A DNA stretch of 64,000 nt from Bacteroidota bacterium (GTDB taxonomy: Bacteria > Bacteroidota > Bacteroidia > Chitinophagales > Chitinophagaceae): positions 167,172 through 231,171 of the forward strand of contig JAGWUV010000001.1 in NCBI GenBank assembly GCA_028875875.1, written 5' to 3'. The notes below the pieces were generated by a model that was given only the letters and a program-made list of their open reading frames with translations, made no database searches and was not told the DNA's origin. This document shows, piece after piece, positions 26,205 through 34,183 of this stretch (positions are counted from its first letter, which is position 1; every line of letters begins with the position of its first letter). The position numbers were made by a program, and so were the translations under genes.

Positions 26205-26234
26205 TTAAGGCAGGAAAGCAGTAACCTGCCTTAA
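26205..26234 (-). terminator. Terminator/attenuator-like hairpin between precursor and MNIO genes
   Basis: A perfect 10-bp stem, TTAAGGCAGG with CCTGCCTTAA (26205-26214, 26225-26234; loop 10 nt); on the reverse strand it is followed by CTTTTTC. It should lower transcription of the enzyme genes relative to the peptide gene. Confidence 0.7.
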
Positions 26235-26249
26235 TCAACCTGCAACTGC

Positions 26250-26555
26250 TTAACTACCTTTTTTGTTTGCACCACATTTTCCATCTTTACCCTTCTTTTT
26301 ACTGCCGCCACATTTCCCTTCACCGCATTTCCCATCCTTCCCTTTTTTGGCAGTAGTATCTGCTTTGGCTTTACCTCCACATTTCAGTTCAAAACTTTTA
26401 CTACTGTTTGTATTGAGTAGTGAGGTTCTTACTTCTTCCCCTGTTCCCATATTATTGTAATTAAACAGGCTTGCTGCATTGGCTGTAAAACCTGATACTG
26501 CTAATACAGTAGCAGCTAAAATTGAACGACCGATGATTTTTTTTCCCTTTTCCAT
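26250..26555 (-). CDS. Secreted Cys-rich precursor peptide, bufferin/HvfA-like RiPP
   Basis: A 101-residue peptide with a Sec signal (residues 1-27, MEKGKKIIGRSILAATVLAV, likely cut after ANA), a short linker and a Lys/Gly-rich tail holding four cysteines, each in KCG: LKCGG (C59), DGKCGEG (C77), EGKCGG (C82) and DGKCGAN (C94). EGKCG-type motifs are where HvfA-like peptides receive oxazolone/thioamide or thiooxazole groups from a DUF692 enzyme, giving a copper-binding product. It is the first gene of the operon, 71 bp before MNIO. The modification is inferred; the sequence shows only motif and context. Confidence 0.85.
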   Translation of the reverse strand: MEKGKKIIGRSILAATVLAVSGFTANAASLFNYNNMGTGEEVRTSLLNTNSSKSFELKCGGKAKADTTAKKGKDGKCGEGKCGGSKKKGKDGKCGANKKGS

Positions 26556-26680
26556 TTTTTTGTTTTAATTGTTTGTGAATAATTTTAATTCAAAGGAATA
26601 GTCGTAGCTTTTATTAGAACCTGACAAATTCTTTGAAATTTTTTTTAGGATTAATTATTGTGTAGGGTAATACGGTATAA

Positions 26681-26708
26681 AAAAGAAACAGCCCATAGGG
26701 CTGTTTCT
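26681..26708. terminator. Strong bidirectional terminator
   Basis: A perfect stem AAAAGAAACAGCCC / GGGCTGTTTCTTTT with loop ATA, with T runs on both strands. It separates the sigma/anti-sigma unit from the precursor operon on the leftward strand. Confidence 0.92.
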
Positions 26709-26747
26709 TTTTTATCGGTTATTATATTTTATAAAATAAGGGAACAA

Positions 26748-27026
26748 TTATATTTGTTCAGATTGGATGCTATCGATAATTTTCTTTTTTAGTGATTCAA
26801 CATCAGCGGAAATTTGGGCATCATTTTTTTCAGTAGTAATTTGATATCGAAGAAACTCATCTATCTTTTTACTTTGTTTTTCATAAACAGTACAGGCATC
26901 ACACATCGTTTTATGTAGGTTTAACTGAAGATTCTCCCTGAATGAAAGTTTGACGATCATTTTTTTTTCTATGAGCTCCGTTGCTTTTTTGCATGAAAGC
27001 ATAAACACATGCATTATCTTTTTCAT
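26748..27026 (-). CDS. Anti-sigma factor with HxxxCxxC zinc-type motif
   Basis: A small protein (92 aa from the ATG at 27026; an ATG at 27056 is also possible) containing LHKTMCDACTVYEKQSKKID, an H-x3-C-x2-C motif like that of ZAS anti-sigma domains, in a helical protein without a membrane segment. It begins 4 bp before the end of the ECF sigma gene if the 27026 start is right, so it is coupled. It should sequester the sigma factor and release it on a redox or metal signal; that signal is inferred. Confidence 0.65.
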   Translation of the reverse strand: MKKIMHVFMLSCKKATELIEKKMIVKLSFRENLQLNLHKTMCDACTVYEKQSKKIDEFLRYQITTEKNDAQISADVESLKKKIIDSIQSEQI

Positions 27027-27030
27027 TCCC

Positions 27031-27621
27031 TTATTTTTTAAACCAATGAACCTCAATACATTTTCTTAATTGCAATTTCGCCCTGTGCAGTGTTTGCCAA
27101 AAATTAGTTGCTGTGATTCCGAGTTCCTGACAAATAAGTTCACCCTTTTTTTCTTCGAGATATTTCAGTTTTACTGCTGCACTCCAATTTTCAGGAAGCT
27201 TTTCCATACAAGCCTGTAGAATATTCAGAAATTCTGGATCATCTAATAAGTGAGTTTGTTCTGTATTCCAGTCTTCCGGCTTAGCTTCTTTCAGCCAGTT
27301 TCCATCTGCATCGAAAAAAAGATCAAAGAAGAATACCTGTGATTCATCGTGATGAGCAATTACCGGGTTCCTAAATTGTTTTCTGAAATATCCGGCGATG
27401 AGATTATTTACAATAGCGAATAACCATGTTTTGGGGTGACTTTTTGCTTCAAATTTTTCAAAAGATTGAAATGCAGATAAAAAGGCCTCCTGCACAATAT
27501 CTTCTGCTATTTCTTTATTACCGGTTTTGTGAAAAGCCCAACTATACATTTCACCTGAAAACACTTCTACCCAGCATTTTATGGCAACAGCGGCATCAGT
27601 AGTGTTCATTACCTCTTCCAT
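27031..27621 (-). CDS. ECF RNA polymerase sigma factor
   Basis: A 196-residue ECF sigma factor. Region 2 includes NKEIAEDIVQEAFLSAFQSFEKF (about 32-54) with the SHPKTWLFAIVNNLIAGYFRK segment, and region 4 (about 135-190) has LPENWSAAVKLKYLEEKKGELICQELGIT and NFWQTLHRAKLQL. The middle linker is long and acidic. Start ATG at 27621; an ATG at 27609 is also possible. Bufferin loci are often controlled by an ECF pair, and this pair sits one terminator upstream of the peptide operon, so it is the prime candidate regulator. Confidence 0.9.
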   Translation of the reverse strand: MEEVMNTTDAAVAIKCWVEVFSGEMYSWAFHKTGNKEIAEDIVQEAFLSAFQSFEKFEAKSHPKTWLFAIVNNLIAGYFRKQFRNPVIAHHDESQVFFFDLFFDADGNWLKEAKPEDWNTEQTHLLDDPEFLNILQACMEKLPENWSAAVKLKYLEEKKGELICQELGITATNFWQTLHRAKLQLRKCIEVHWFKK

Positions 27622-27886
27622 AAATTATTTTAATTCAAAATTTGAAATCAACGTAAGCTGGTCATTGACCAATTATTATGGACCTAAGGTAATATTAATA
27701 CTTTATCTAAATGTCAGCTACAAAATGTTCTAATGATTCAAAACAAGCGAAACTGGCTATCTTGTAATTTTAGAATATAGCTATTAAAGGATAAACGGCC
27801 TTTCTGTTTAGAAGGGTTTCTGGAAGGGCTATATTTGATCATCTTTCCTGGTGAAAAATATACCCATCGTACTGTGCAGTTAATCA

Positions 27887-28321
27887 CTAATCCGTTATCC
27901 CTTCTATCGGTAAAGGGAGAATAAAGTATTCCAGCACATTCTGGTGAGCCTTGGAAACATGGTGCCTGAATGATTCCATACTCTTTTTAAACAGCTTTGC
28001 TAAGGCAGGGTCCAGTTGCTTCAATACCTTGTCCAGCTTATGCAGTTCTTGCATAATAGCTTCTTTTCTTTCTTTCTTACCATGCGGAAGTTGGGCATCC
28101 AGGTGGGTGATCTTTTTTTCAAAATTTTCTTCCACCTGCTTATAAAAATCTTTCAGCTGCGGGTCAGAGGAGAATGTTTTTATATGCGATAGTTTTACCG
28201 CAGCATCCTTTTCTTGCTTATCTAGTCCATTCCCTGATGTTGACGCCAGTAAGGATACATAGGCCGGGAAACTCAGTAATTGCGCTCTTTCATCATCTGT
28301 TAAGTCTTTAAAATTTTTCAT
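27887..28321 (-). CDS. Hypothetical protein, 144 aa, helical
   Basis: A highly charged, probably all-helical cytoplasmic protein (NFKDLTDDERAQLLSFPAYVS at the start, YFILPLPIEGITD at the end) with no signal or membrane segment. I recall similar uncharacterised Bacteroidota proteins but cannot name a function. It follows the FNR-like gene by 41 bp in the same direction and is probably cotranscribed. Between it and the ECF gene (27622-27886) I see nothing but A+T-rich sequence. Confidence 0.6.
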   Translation of the reverse strand: MKNFKDLTDDERAQLLSFPAYVSLLASTSGNGLDKQEKDAAVKLSHIKTFSSDPQLKDFYKQVEENFEKKITHLDAQLPHGKKERKEAIMQELHKLDKVLKQLDPALAKLFKKSMESFRHHVSKAHQNVLEYFILPLPIEGITD

Positions 28322-28362
28322 AGTAGGTGCTTTTACTGTTGAGTAATCAGTTTAAAAACGGG

Positions 28363-29073
28363 TTAGTGCGAATGGTCTGCTATTTTTTTCAGTGCTGCCG
28401 GGTCGTTAATCTTGATACTTTTACCCGAAACAGCAACCAGATTTGATATTTCCAGTGTTTTCAGGAATTTAAAAACTGTTTCATACGTACTACCCGAATA
28501 AGCGGCAATATCCTGCCGTGTGATCGCCATCGATATAAACCCTTCCTTGTTTGTTCCGTACACCTGTAACAATTCCAATAGGGTTTCTGCAATCCTGCCC
28601 TTTACTTCCATTAGTGCCAGGTTACGCATCCGCATTTCTGCTTTTTGTAGCTCCTGGGCGTAGAATTGTAAAAGACGATAACTAAAAGAATGATCGGTTT
28701 TAAGCAGGGTTTCTAAAAAACTGCTGGAGATAAAGCAAGCTTTGGATTCCGTTAATGCGGTAGCGGAAACAGGGTAAGTATCACCGGAAGCCAAACCCCT
28801 GTGCCCCAAAATATCCCCTTCCCTGGTAAACCTGATGATTAGCTCCTTCTCTTCAATCCATTGTTTATGCACTTTTGCCGCTCCTTCATACAGGAAATAA
28901 ATGCCGGTTACTTTTTCGCCTTCTTTAAAAATGGTTTCTCCTTTCTTAAACCGTACCATTTTTTTCTTTGCTGCTATGATCTCTTTCCACTCTGGAATCG
29001 TGTTGCTGCACAAAAAACAATGGTTTTTCTCACACGTCAGGCTTTCATTTCCATTCTTCATTAATATTGCCAT
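28363..29073 (-). CDS. CRP/FNR-family regulator with four cysteines (FNR-like)
   Basis: A 236-residue regulator: N-terminal cysteine cluster TCEKNHCFLC (C14, C19, C22), cyclic-nucleotide-type beta-roll (about 40-135), long dimer helix and C-terminal helix-turn-helix TRQDIAAYSGSTYETVFKFLKTLE (about 187-210). A fourth cysteine, C113 in TESKACFISS, sits where E. coli FNR has C122, so an oxygen-sensing [4Fe-4S] cluster is possible although the N-terminal spacing (C-x4-C-x2-C) differs from FNR. The ATG at 29073 is chosen. It is divergent from the ClC gene and may control the hydrogenase divergon at 40.5 kb. Confidence 0.85.
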   Translation of the reverse strand: MAILMKNGNESLTCEKNHCFLCSNTIPEWKEIIAAKKKMVRFKKGETIFKEGEKVTGIYFLYEGAAKVHKQWIEEKELIIRFTREGDILGHRGLASGDTYPVSATALTESKACFISSSFLETLLKTDHSFSYRLLQFYAQELQKAEMRMRNLALMEVKGRIAETLLELLQVYGTNKEGFISMAITRQDIAAYSGSTYETVFKFLKTLEISNLVAVSGKSIKINDPAALKKIADHSH

Positions 29074-29130
29074 TGCAATTTTATTTTCAATATTTATCAA
29101 TATAAAGTTACAAAAACATTGCTTAAACAA

Positions 29131-29138
29131 TATTTTTG
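29131..29138 (+). promoter_or_regulatory. -7 box (TATTTTTG) for the ClC gene, in a palindrome-rich divergent region
   Basis: TATTTTTG fits TAnnTTTG 22 nt before the ATG at 29161. Just upstream are ATTG-N6-CAAT (29118-29131 region) and an FNR-like half-symmetric motif TTGATAAATATTGA on the reverse strand, possible autoregulatory sites. Confidence 0.4.
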
Positions 29139-29160
29139 CAATAAATAGATTTTGTTAATT

Positions 29161-30852
29161 ATGGTAAGAAAAGATGAAAGTACCCCGGTTTCCCCTTCAT
29201 TCGAACAGTTATTCAGTAAAAAAGAAGCGATAAGAAAATCCCCTGTGAATAAGCGGGTGTTTTATTTAGGCTTGCAGGCTGTAGTGAATGCCGTTGTAAT
29301 CGGTTTGCTGGCCAAGATCCTTGTTTCGCTGATCGCCCTAATTACCAATATCTCGTTCTATGGCAGGTTCTCCCTTTCTACCACTTCTCCTGCGGGCAAC
29401 CATCTCGGTTGGCTAGTGGTACTGGTGCCTGTGGTAGGAAGTATATTGGTTGGATTGATGGCACGATATGGTTCTAAGGCCATACGGGGGCATGGTATAC
29501 CGGAGGCAATGGAAAAGATTATCCTGGAGGATAGTAAGATACCACCTGCTATCACATTTTTAAAGCCTTTGTCAGCAGCCATATCTATTGGTACAGGCGG
29601 GCCTTTTGGTGCAGAAGGGCCCATCATTGCAACGGGAGGTGCACTGGGTTCTTTAACAGGTCAGTTGATACATATTTCACCTGCGGAACGCAAGATCATT
29701 CTAACCGCGGGGGCCTGCGCCGGTATGTCGGCCATATTCGGCAGCCCGCTGGCTGCTATTTTACTGGCCATTGAATTATTATTGTTCGAATTTTCTCCCC
29801 GTTCCATCGTACCGGTGGCATTGGGCTGCATCACCGGTGCAGGTATGCACTTCTTCCTGTTTGAAAGTGCCCCGGTATTTGCTATGCCTGCCATACCCGT
29901 TCCTTCCGGTAATGCCTTAATTACCTATGTGTTCCTGGGCTGCATTATTGGTATTATTGCCTCCCTGGTTTCTAAATCGGTATATGCGGTGGAAGATCTT
30001 TTTGAGCAATTGCCTGTTCATTGGATGTGGTGGCCTGCGATTGGTGCAGTGGCGGTGGGTGTAACCGGTTATTTTGCACCTCATACCATGGGTGTGGGTT
30101 ATGATAATATTCAAAACCTGCTGAAAGGTAATATGCCCTTGGTAATGCTCTTATCACTTTGTTTTTTAAAATACATTTCATGGGTAATTTCCCTGGGTAG
30201 CGGAACATCAGGCGGTACACTGGCTCCTTTATTTACTATCGGTGGTGCATTGGGGGCCTTATTAGGAACCTTAACCTTACACTTGTTCCCTTCTACCGAT
30301 ATTAACCTGATGACAACAGCGCTGATTGGTATGGCCGCCATGTTTGCCGGTGCATCAAGAGCATTTTTAACTTCCATTGTGTTTGCGTTGGAAACAACAG
30401 GCCAGATGAATGGCCTGTTGCCATTGATCGCGGCATGTACTTCTGCTTATTTCATTTCTTTCTTTTTTATGAAAGGAAGTATTATGACTGAAAAAATTCA
30501 GCGCCGTGGCGTTAAAACACCGGATTCCTATGAGCCTGATGTGTTGCAAACCACCAGCGTAGAACAACTGGTTATGGCAACGAATGAAGTGCAGGAGGGC
30601 TGGCCTTATGTGTATAAGCGGGATGATGTTGGATTGGCAGCGGAGATCATGGGAAAATATGGAGTGGAACGTTTGCTGGTTCTTGAAAGTAAAGAAACGG
30701 CTAAGCCTGTTGGTACCATTACTGCAGCATCGGTGCTGCAATTCTATAGCGACCAGAAAGAAAAAGAGCATCGCTATTCATCACCGGCACGAACAAGAAA
30801 AATTATGGTACAGGGAAGAAAACTGATCAAGAAAATGGGGATGAAACAATAA
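29161..30852 (+). CDS. ClC-type chloride channel/antiporter with C-terminal CBS domain
   Basis: A 563-residue membrane protein with the ClC core (about 30-440): GHGIPEAMEK-type first selectivity loop, GTGGPFGAEGP with the gating glutamate (about 145-155), and SGTSGGTLAPLF (about 350). A cytoplasmic tail (about 455-530) includes a CBS-like motif, YGVERLLVLE...PVGTITAASVL. It moves Cl- or exchanges it for H+ in the inner membrane. The ATG at 29161 is used; a TTG nine bases upstream is less likely. It ends at a hairpin terminator facing chrA. Confidence 0.9.
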   Translation: MVRKDESTPVSPSFEQLFSKKEAIRKSPVNKRVFYLGLQAVVNAVVIGLLAKILVSLIALITNISFYGRFSLSTTSPAGNHLGWLVVLVPVVGSILVGLMARYGSKAIRGHGIPEAMEKIILEDSKIPPAITFLKPLSAAISIGTGGPFGAEGPIIATGGALGSLTGQLIHISPAERKIILTAGACAGMSAIFGSPLAAILLAIELLLFEFSPRSIVPVALGCITGAGMHFFLFESAPVFAMPAIPVPSGNALITYVFLGCIIGIIASLVSKSVYAVEDLFEQLPVHWMWWPAIGAVAVGVTGYFAPHTMGVGYDNIQNLLKGNMPLVMLLSLCFLKYISWVISLGSGTSGGTLAPLFTIGGALGALLGTLTLHLFPSTDINLMTTALIGMAAMFAGASRAFLTSIVFALETTGQMNGLLPLIAACTSAYFISFFFMKGSIMTEKIQRRGVKTPDSYEPDVLQTTSVEQLVMATNEVQEGWPYVYKRDDVGLAAEIMGKYGVERLLVLESKETAKPVGTITAASVLQFYSDQKEKEHRYSSPARTRKIMVQGRKLIKKMGMKQ

Positions 30853-30896
30853 ATCGTACACGTTTACTGCCAGTGTTTATTTACCAAAACAGGAAC

Positions 30897-30929
30897 AGAT
30901 GCATTGTTATGATTCAATGCATCTTTTTT
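30897..30929 (+). terminator. Intrinsic terminator of the ClC gene
   Basis: AGATGCATTG (30897-30906) pairs with CAATGCATCT (30915-30924) and a run of T follows; the convergent chrA gene ends at 30928. Confidence 0.85.
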
Positions 30930-32187
30930 ATATCAGCCATCCTACCAGTAAACAGGACAGTACAATAAAAGGTGGCGGTATCTTGGTTTTATTAAGCAGT
31001 AGGAACGTTGTTATGATGATGGCCAGGTCTATGAAGCCTACCTGGGTCATGTTCCCCAGTTCAATCAGCACAATGTCTTTGATCAGGTACAAGGTAGCTC
31101 CCATCATAATACCCACCACAGCGGCATTGATACCTTCTAACGATCGGTAGATCACTGCATATTTTTTCAGGTTATGCCAAACCGGGAAAAAAAAGAGTAC
31201 CAGTAAAGCACTGGGTAAAAATAGCCCAACTGCACCCAGTACGCATCCCAGTAACTGCATGGACGTGTTGTTTTCAGAACGCATCACCATACCGCCGGTG
31301 AAAGCACCAATGGAAAATACCGGTCCGGGTATGGCTCGTACAAAGCCGGATCCGGTTAAAAAATCATCGCGTTCCATCTTCAATACATCCCTTTTATTCT
31401 CCTGGATGCGTTTGGTTTCGGGCCTGGTAACATATTGTTCGTACATCAAAGGCATTAATACATCTCCACCTCCAAAAACAAGGCTGCCGAAACGGTAAGT
31501 GTTCTCGAATAAGTTAAAGGCTTTCCTGCTTTTCCAATGTTGCGTTGCAGCTGTTTCAGAAAGGTAACCGGCTACGGCAAATATGGCCAGGAAGATGAGC
31601 ATATTGCCCCATTTGATCTGTTTGGGCGGATTACCTTTTTGCGGAATACGTTTATCGCTGAAATTGGTAGCGATACCTGCAGCAACAATGAGAATCGGGA
31701 ATACCCATGGAGTTTTAAATGCAAGGAAAGTGGTAATGCCTGCTACTACCATAATAACCCGTGTAATAGTGTTGTGAATGGCTACTCCATACATCCTGAA
31801 AGAAGAAAAAGCGATAAAGCCGATGGCCATGGGTTTGATGAAACGAAAAACAGATACATGCAGCCCGATATCATCAAAGTAATCCAGTAAAAAGGAAAGG
31901 GCGCCCATTATGGTGCAGGCCGGTAATATCCAAATGAGTAAGGTTAGTATGGCTAAAGGAATACCTCCTCTTTTGTAGCCGATCAATGTAATGGTTTGGG
32001 TAGAAGAAGCCCCGGGAAGCATATTGCAGAAGCTCACAAAATCGAGCAGCTCATGTTCTGAAATATCTTTTCTTTTTTGAACGAAAGTCTTCAGCATCAT
32101 ACCGTAATGCCCTTGCGGACCGCCAAATGCAGTAACGCTATACAGAAAAACGGTTCGCAAAAAGGGGATATGTCTTAGCAGCACCAT
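30928..32187 (-). CDS. chrA: Chromate transporter (CHR family)
   Basis: A 419-residue two-domain CHR protein with about ten hydrophobic helices. Each half opens with a conserved signature: [14 protein letters not shown] near residues 19-32 and [11 protein letters not shown] near 240-250. Full-length ChrA proteins export chromate by proton exchange; related family members have unknown substrates, so chromate is established for the family, not for this gene. It stands alone, with no chrB. Confidence 0.85.
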   Translation of the reverse strand: MVLLRHIPFLRTVFLYSVTAFGGPQGHYGMMLKTFVQKRKDISEHELLDFVSFCNMLPGASSTQTITLIGYKRGGIPLAILTLLIWILPACTIMGALSFLLDYFDDIGLHVSVFRFIKPMAIGFIAFSSFRMYGVAIHNTITRVIMVVAGITTFLAFKTPWVFPILIVAAGIATNFSDKRIPQKGNPPKQIKWGNMLIFLAIFAVAGYLSETAATQHWKSRKAFNLFENTYRFGSLVFGGGDVLMPLMYEQYVTRPETKRIQENKRDVLKMERDDFLTGSGFVRAIPGPVFSIGAFTGGMVMRSENNTSMQLLGCVLGAVGLFLPSALLVLFFFPVWHNLKKYAVIYRSLEGINAAVVGIMMGATLYLIKDIVLIELGNMTQVGFIDLAIIITTFLLLNKTKIPPPFIVLSCLLVGWLI

Positions 32188-32326
32188 TAGAGAAAATCAA
32201 AAGCTTGATAATTGGCAATATACGTTAAACAAAAATAGTAGTATATGTTTAGTATCAGTCTTAGAGTGCAATTAGAATCAGGTAAGGATGCTTTATGGTA
32301 TCGAAAAAAATCATCAACTTTAATAC

Positions 32327-33403
32327 ATGAAGCGAGTGTTGTACATCCTGCTGCTTTCCCAACTATTTGCCTGCACAGTAAGCAAATACACGCAGTTTGA
32401 ACATACCTATCATTTTTCAGCTGCCAGCGGTAGTCCTGATTACAGTTCACTCGATTATTGGGCTGCGCATCCCTGGAAACACGATCCATCAGACAGTGTT
32501 CCTAAAGTGCTGAAAACTTCCTATCGTTTACCGGATTCAACAGTTGACATCTTTTTCATTCATCCTACCACTTACACTTCAGATAAAAAGGAATTTGGTT
32601 GGAATGCGCCTGTTGATGATGCTGCATTAACGGCCAAAACCGATTATACCAGCATCTTATACCAGGCAAGTGTATTTAATGAAGCAGGAAGAATATTTGC
32701 TCCCCGGTACAGGCAGGCACACCTCAGCAGTTATTTCCCTAAAACAGCAGTGGATACGATACAGGCGGTAGCCGCTTTTGAAGAAGCGTATGAGGATGTA
32801 AAGCAGGCGTTTGAATACTACCTTGCCCATTGGAATAAGGGTAGGCCCATCATTATTGCATCGCATAGCCAGGGTACAACCCATGCAAAAAGACTACTCA
32901 AAGAATTTTTTGACGGTAAACCTCTGCAGCAACAACTGGTGGCCGCTTACCTGGTGGGTATGGCCGTAGAGCCGGATTGGTTTACCGCATTACCGCCCTG
33001 TACCCAACCTTCCCAAACAGGATGTATTTGCAGCTGGCGTACCTTTCAGGAAGGCTATAAGCCCGATTATGTGGAGAAGGAAAAGTTTACGGCTGTTGTT
33101 ACCAACCCGCTTACCTGGGATGCGGCACAACCTTATGCTCCTGCCGGCATGAACAAAGGAGCCATACTGAGGAACTTTGATGTGTTAAAAAAAGATGTGG
33201 TAGATGCGAAGGTTGAAAATGGCGTTATATGGACGATGAAACCGCATTTTACAGGAAGCTTTCTGCTGCACACGAAAAACTTTCACATAGCTGATTATAA
33301 TTTTTTCTACCTCAGTATCCGGCAAAATGCACAGGAGCGTATAAAGGCTTTTAAAAATAAGGCCCGGTATTCACCAGGCCAGTTGTATACATACCCCCAA
33401 TAA
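32327..33403 (+). CDS. DUF3089 lipoprotein, alpha/beta-hydrolase-like
   Basis: A 358-residue protein with a lipoprotein signal (lipobox LFAC, Cys16). The mature part is DUF3089: FFIHPTTYTSDKKEFGWNAPVDD (about 68-90), the nucleophile-elbow-like IIIASHSQGTTHAKRLL (about 181-197) with Ser in HSQG, and a C-terminal HIADYNFFYLSIRQNA. The fold suggests a hydrolase or lipase on the outer-membrane surface, but substrate is unknown. It is divergent from chrA. Confidence 0.82.
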   Translation: MKRVLYILLLSQLFACTVSKYTQFEHTYHFSAASGSPDYSSLDYWAAHPWKHDPSDSVPKVLKTSYRLPDSTVDIFFIHPTTYTSDKKEFGWNAPVDDAALTAKTDYTSILYQASVFNEAGRIFAPRYRQAHLSSYFPKTAVDTIQAVAAFEEAYEDVKQAFEYYLAHWNKGRPIIIASHSQGTTHAKRLLKEFFDGKPLQQQLVAAYLVGMAVEPDWFTALPPCTQPSQTGCICSWRTFQEGYKPDYVEKEKFTAVVTNPLTWDAAQPYAPAGMNKGAILRNFDVLKKDVVDAKVENGVIWTMKPHFTGSFLLHTKNFHIADYNFFYLSIRQNAQERIKAFKNKARYSPGQLYTYPQ

Positions 33404-33419
33404 AAAAACACTGTACATG

Positions 33420-33674
33420 TTAGTCGATATGAAAGCGGATGGATTTTACAAACATCCCGCCGGCAAAAGCATTGATGACGTAATTACCGCTGTGTAAGCC
33501 CGAAAAATTTACGAACAATGCCTGGTTACCCCTTTCTACCTTTGTTTTAATTGTTTGTGCAATTCTGCCATCAGTGTCAAGCACTTTAACGGTAAGGAGG
33601 CTATCTTTTAGTGCAACAATTTCAAACAGGCCGCCCTTATTGTCAAGCTTTGTATGGAAACTTTTAATGTCCAT
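33420..33674 (-). CDS. Small beta-rich protein resembling a T9SS C-terminal domain
   Basis: From the ATG at 33674 the product is 84 residues with alternating hydrophobic beta strands ending NYVINAFAGGMFVKSIRFHID, similar to T9SS sorting domains but without a passenger or signal peptide. It could be a cytoplasmic stand-alone fold or a relic of a longer secreted gene. An alternative start is at 33713. It sits 16 bp after the DUF3089 gene on the opposite strand. Confidence 0.5.
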   Translation of the reverse strand: MDIKSFHTKLDNKGGLFEIVALKDSLLTVKVLDTDGRIAQTIKTKVERGNQALFVNFSGLHSGNYVINAFAGGMFVKSIRFHID

Positions 33675-33795
33675 AAAATAATGTTTTGCGTTTAACAAAT
33701 AGGTAAGGGGCAATTACAATGGACAACAAACTATTTTAAACCGCTGCCTCGTTTTTAAAATAAATTAAGAATCGATTAAAATTTTAAACCAGTTT

Positions 33796-33963
33796 TTATA
33801 AAGAGATCTTTTTCTCTGGTTCTGAGACCTCTGTTACCATGTATTTTGAGATGGAACAGATGGCCATTTCATCCAAAACAGCTACCAGGTTTTTATAAGT
33901 AGCTTCAGGCGTGGGCTTGATAAGAATATGGGATTGGATAATTTCATTTGTAAATCTTTGCAC
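33796..33963 (-). pseudogene. ExbD-like C-terminal fragment
   Basis: A 55-codon open stretch reads IQSHILIKPTPEATYKNLV and AVLDEMAICSISKYMVTEV, the C-terminal half of a Bacteroidota ExbD (biopolymer transport) protein. There is no N-terminal membrane helix; an in-frame TGA lies 4 codons upstream and the dispersed repeat B begins 31 bp upstream. It therefore looks like a truncated remnant. GTG at 33963 could be a start but a functional protein is unlikely. Confidence 0.55.
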
Positions 33964-33993
33964 TCTTCCGTGCTCTCACTGAATTAAAACTGT

Positions 33994-34136
33994 AATTCCC
34001 TCAAGGCCGGGAGGCCGTCACATTGAAAACATGGCCTGCACCGGCTTCTTTGAAAAAATAAGCTTCGCATTTTTTCAATTCCGGCAAGCCGGAACCAAAC
34101 CCGCTGATGTCCAGTTTTCAATGTGGTTATCAGCGT
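33994..34136. repeat. Dispersed structured repeat, long copy (B)
   Basis: A roughly 140-bp element built of nested inverted repeats: GGCC-GGGA-GGCC, outer arms CACATTGAAAAC (34019-34030) and GTTTTCAATGTG (34114-34125), inner arms TTGAAAAAAT (34050-34059) and ATTTTTTCAA (34069-34078), and TTCCGGC-AA-GCCGGAA (34079-34094). Flanks match the copy at 11805-11892. It lies 48 bp past hypE and could also terminate that transcript. Confidence 0.85.
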
Positions 34137-34183
34137 AAGTATTAAAGCCGGGGTTGTTCGGGATAAGAAAAAATAGATACCTG

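Noticed and set aside
33420..33674. Calling the small beta-rich gene a T9SS secreted protein
   Set aside because: It has no signal peptide or passenger domain; only resemblance to the sorting fold.
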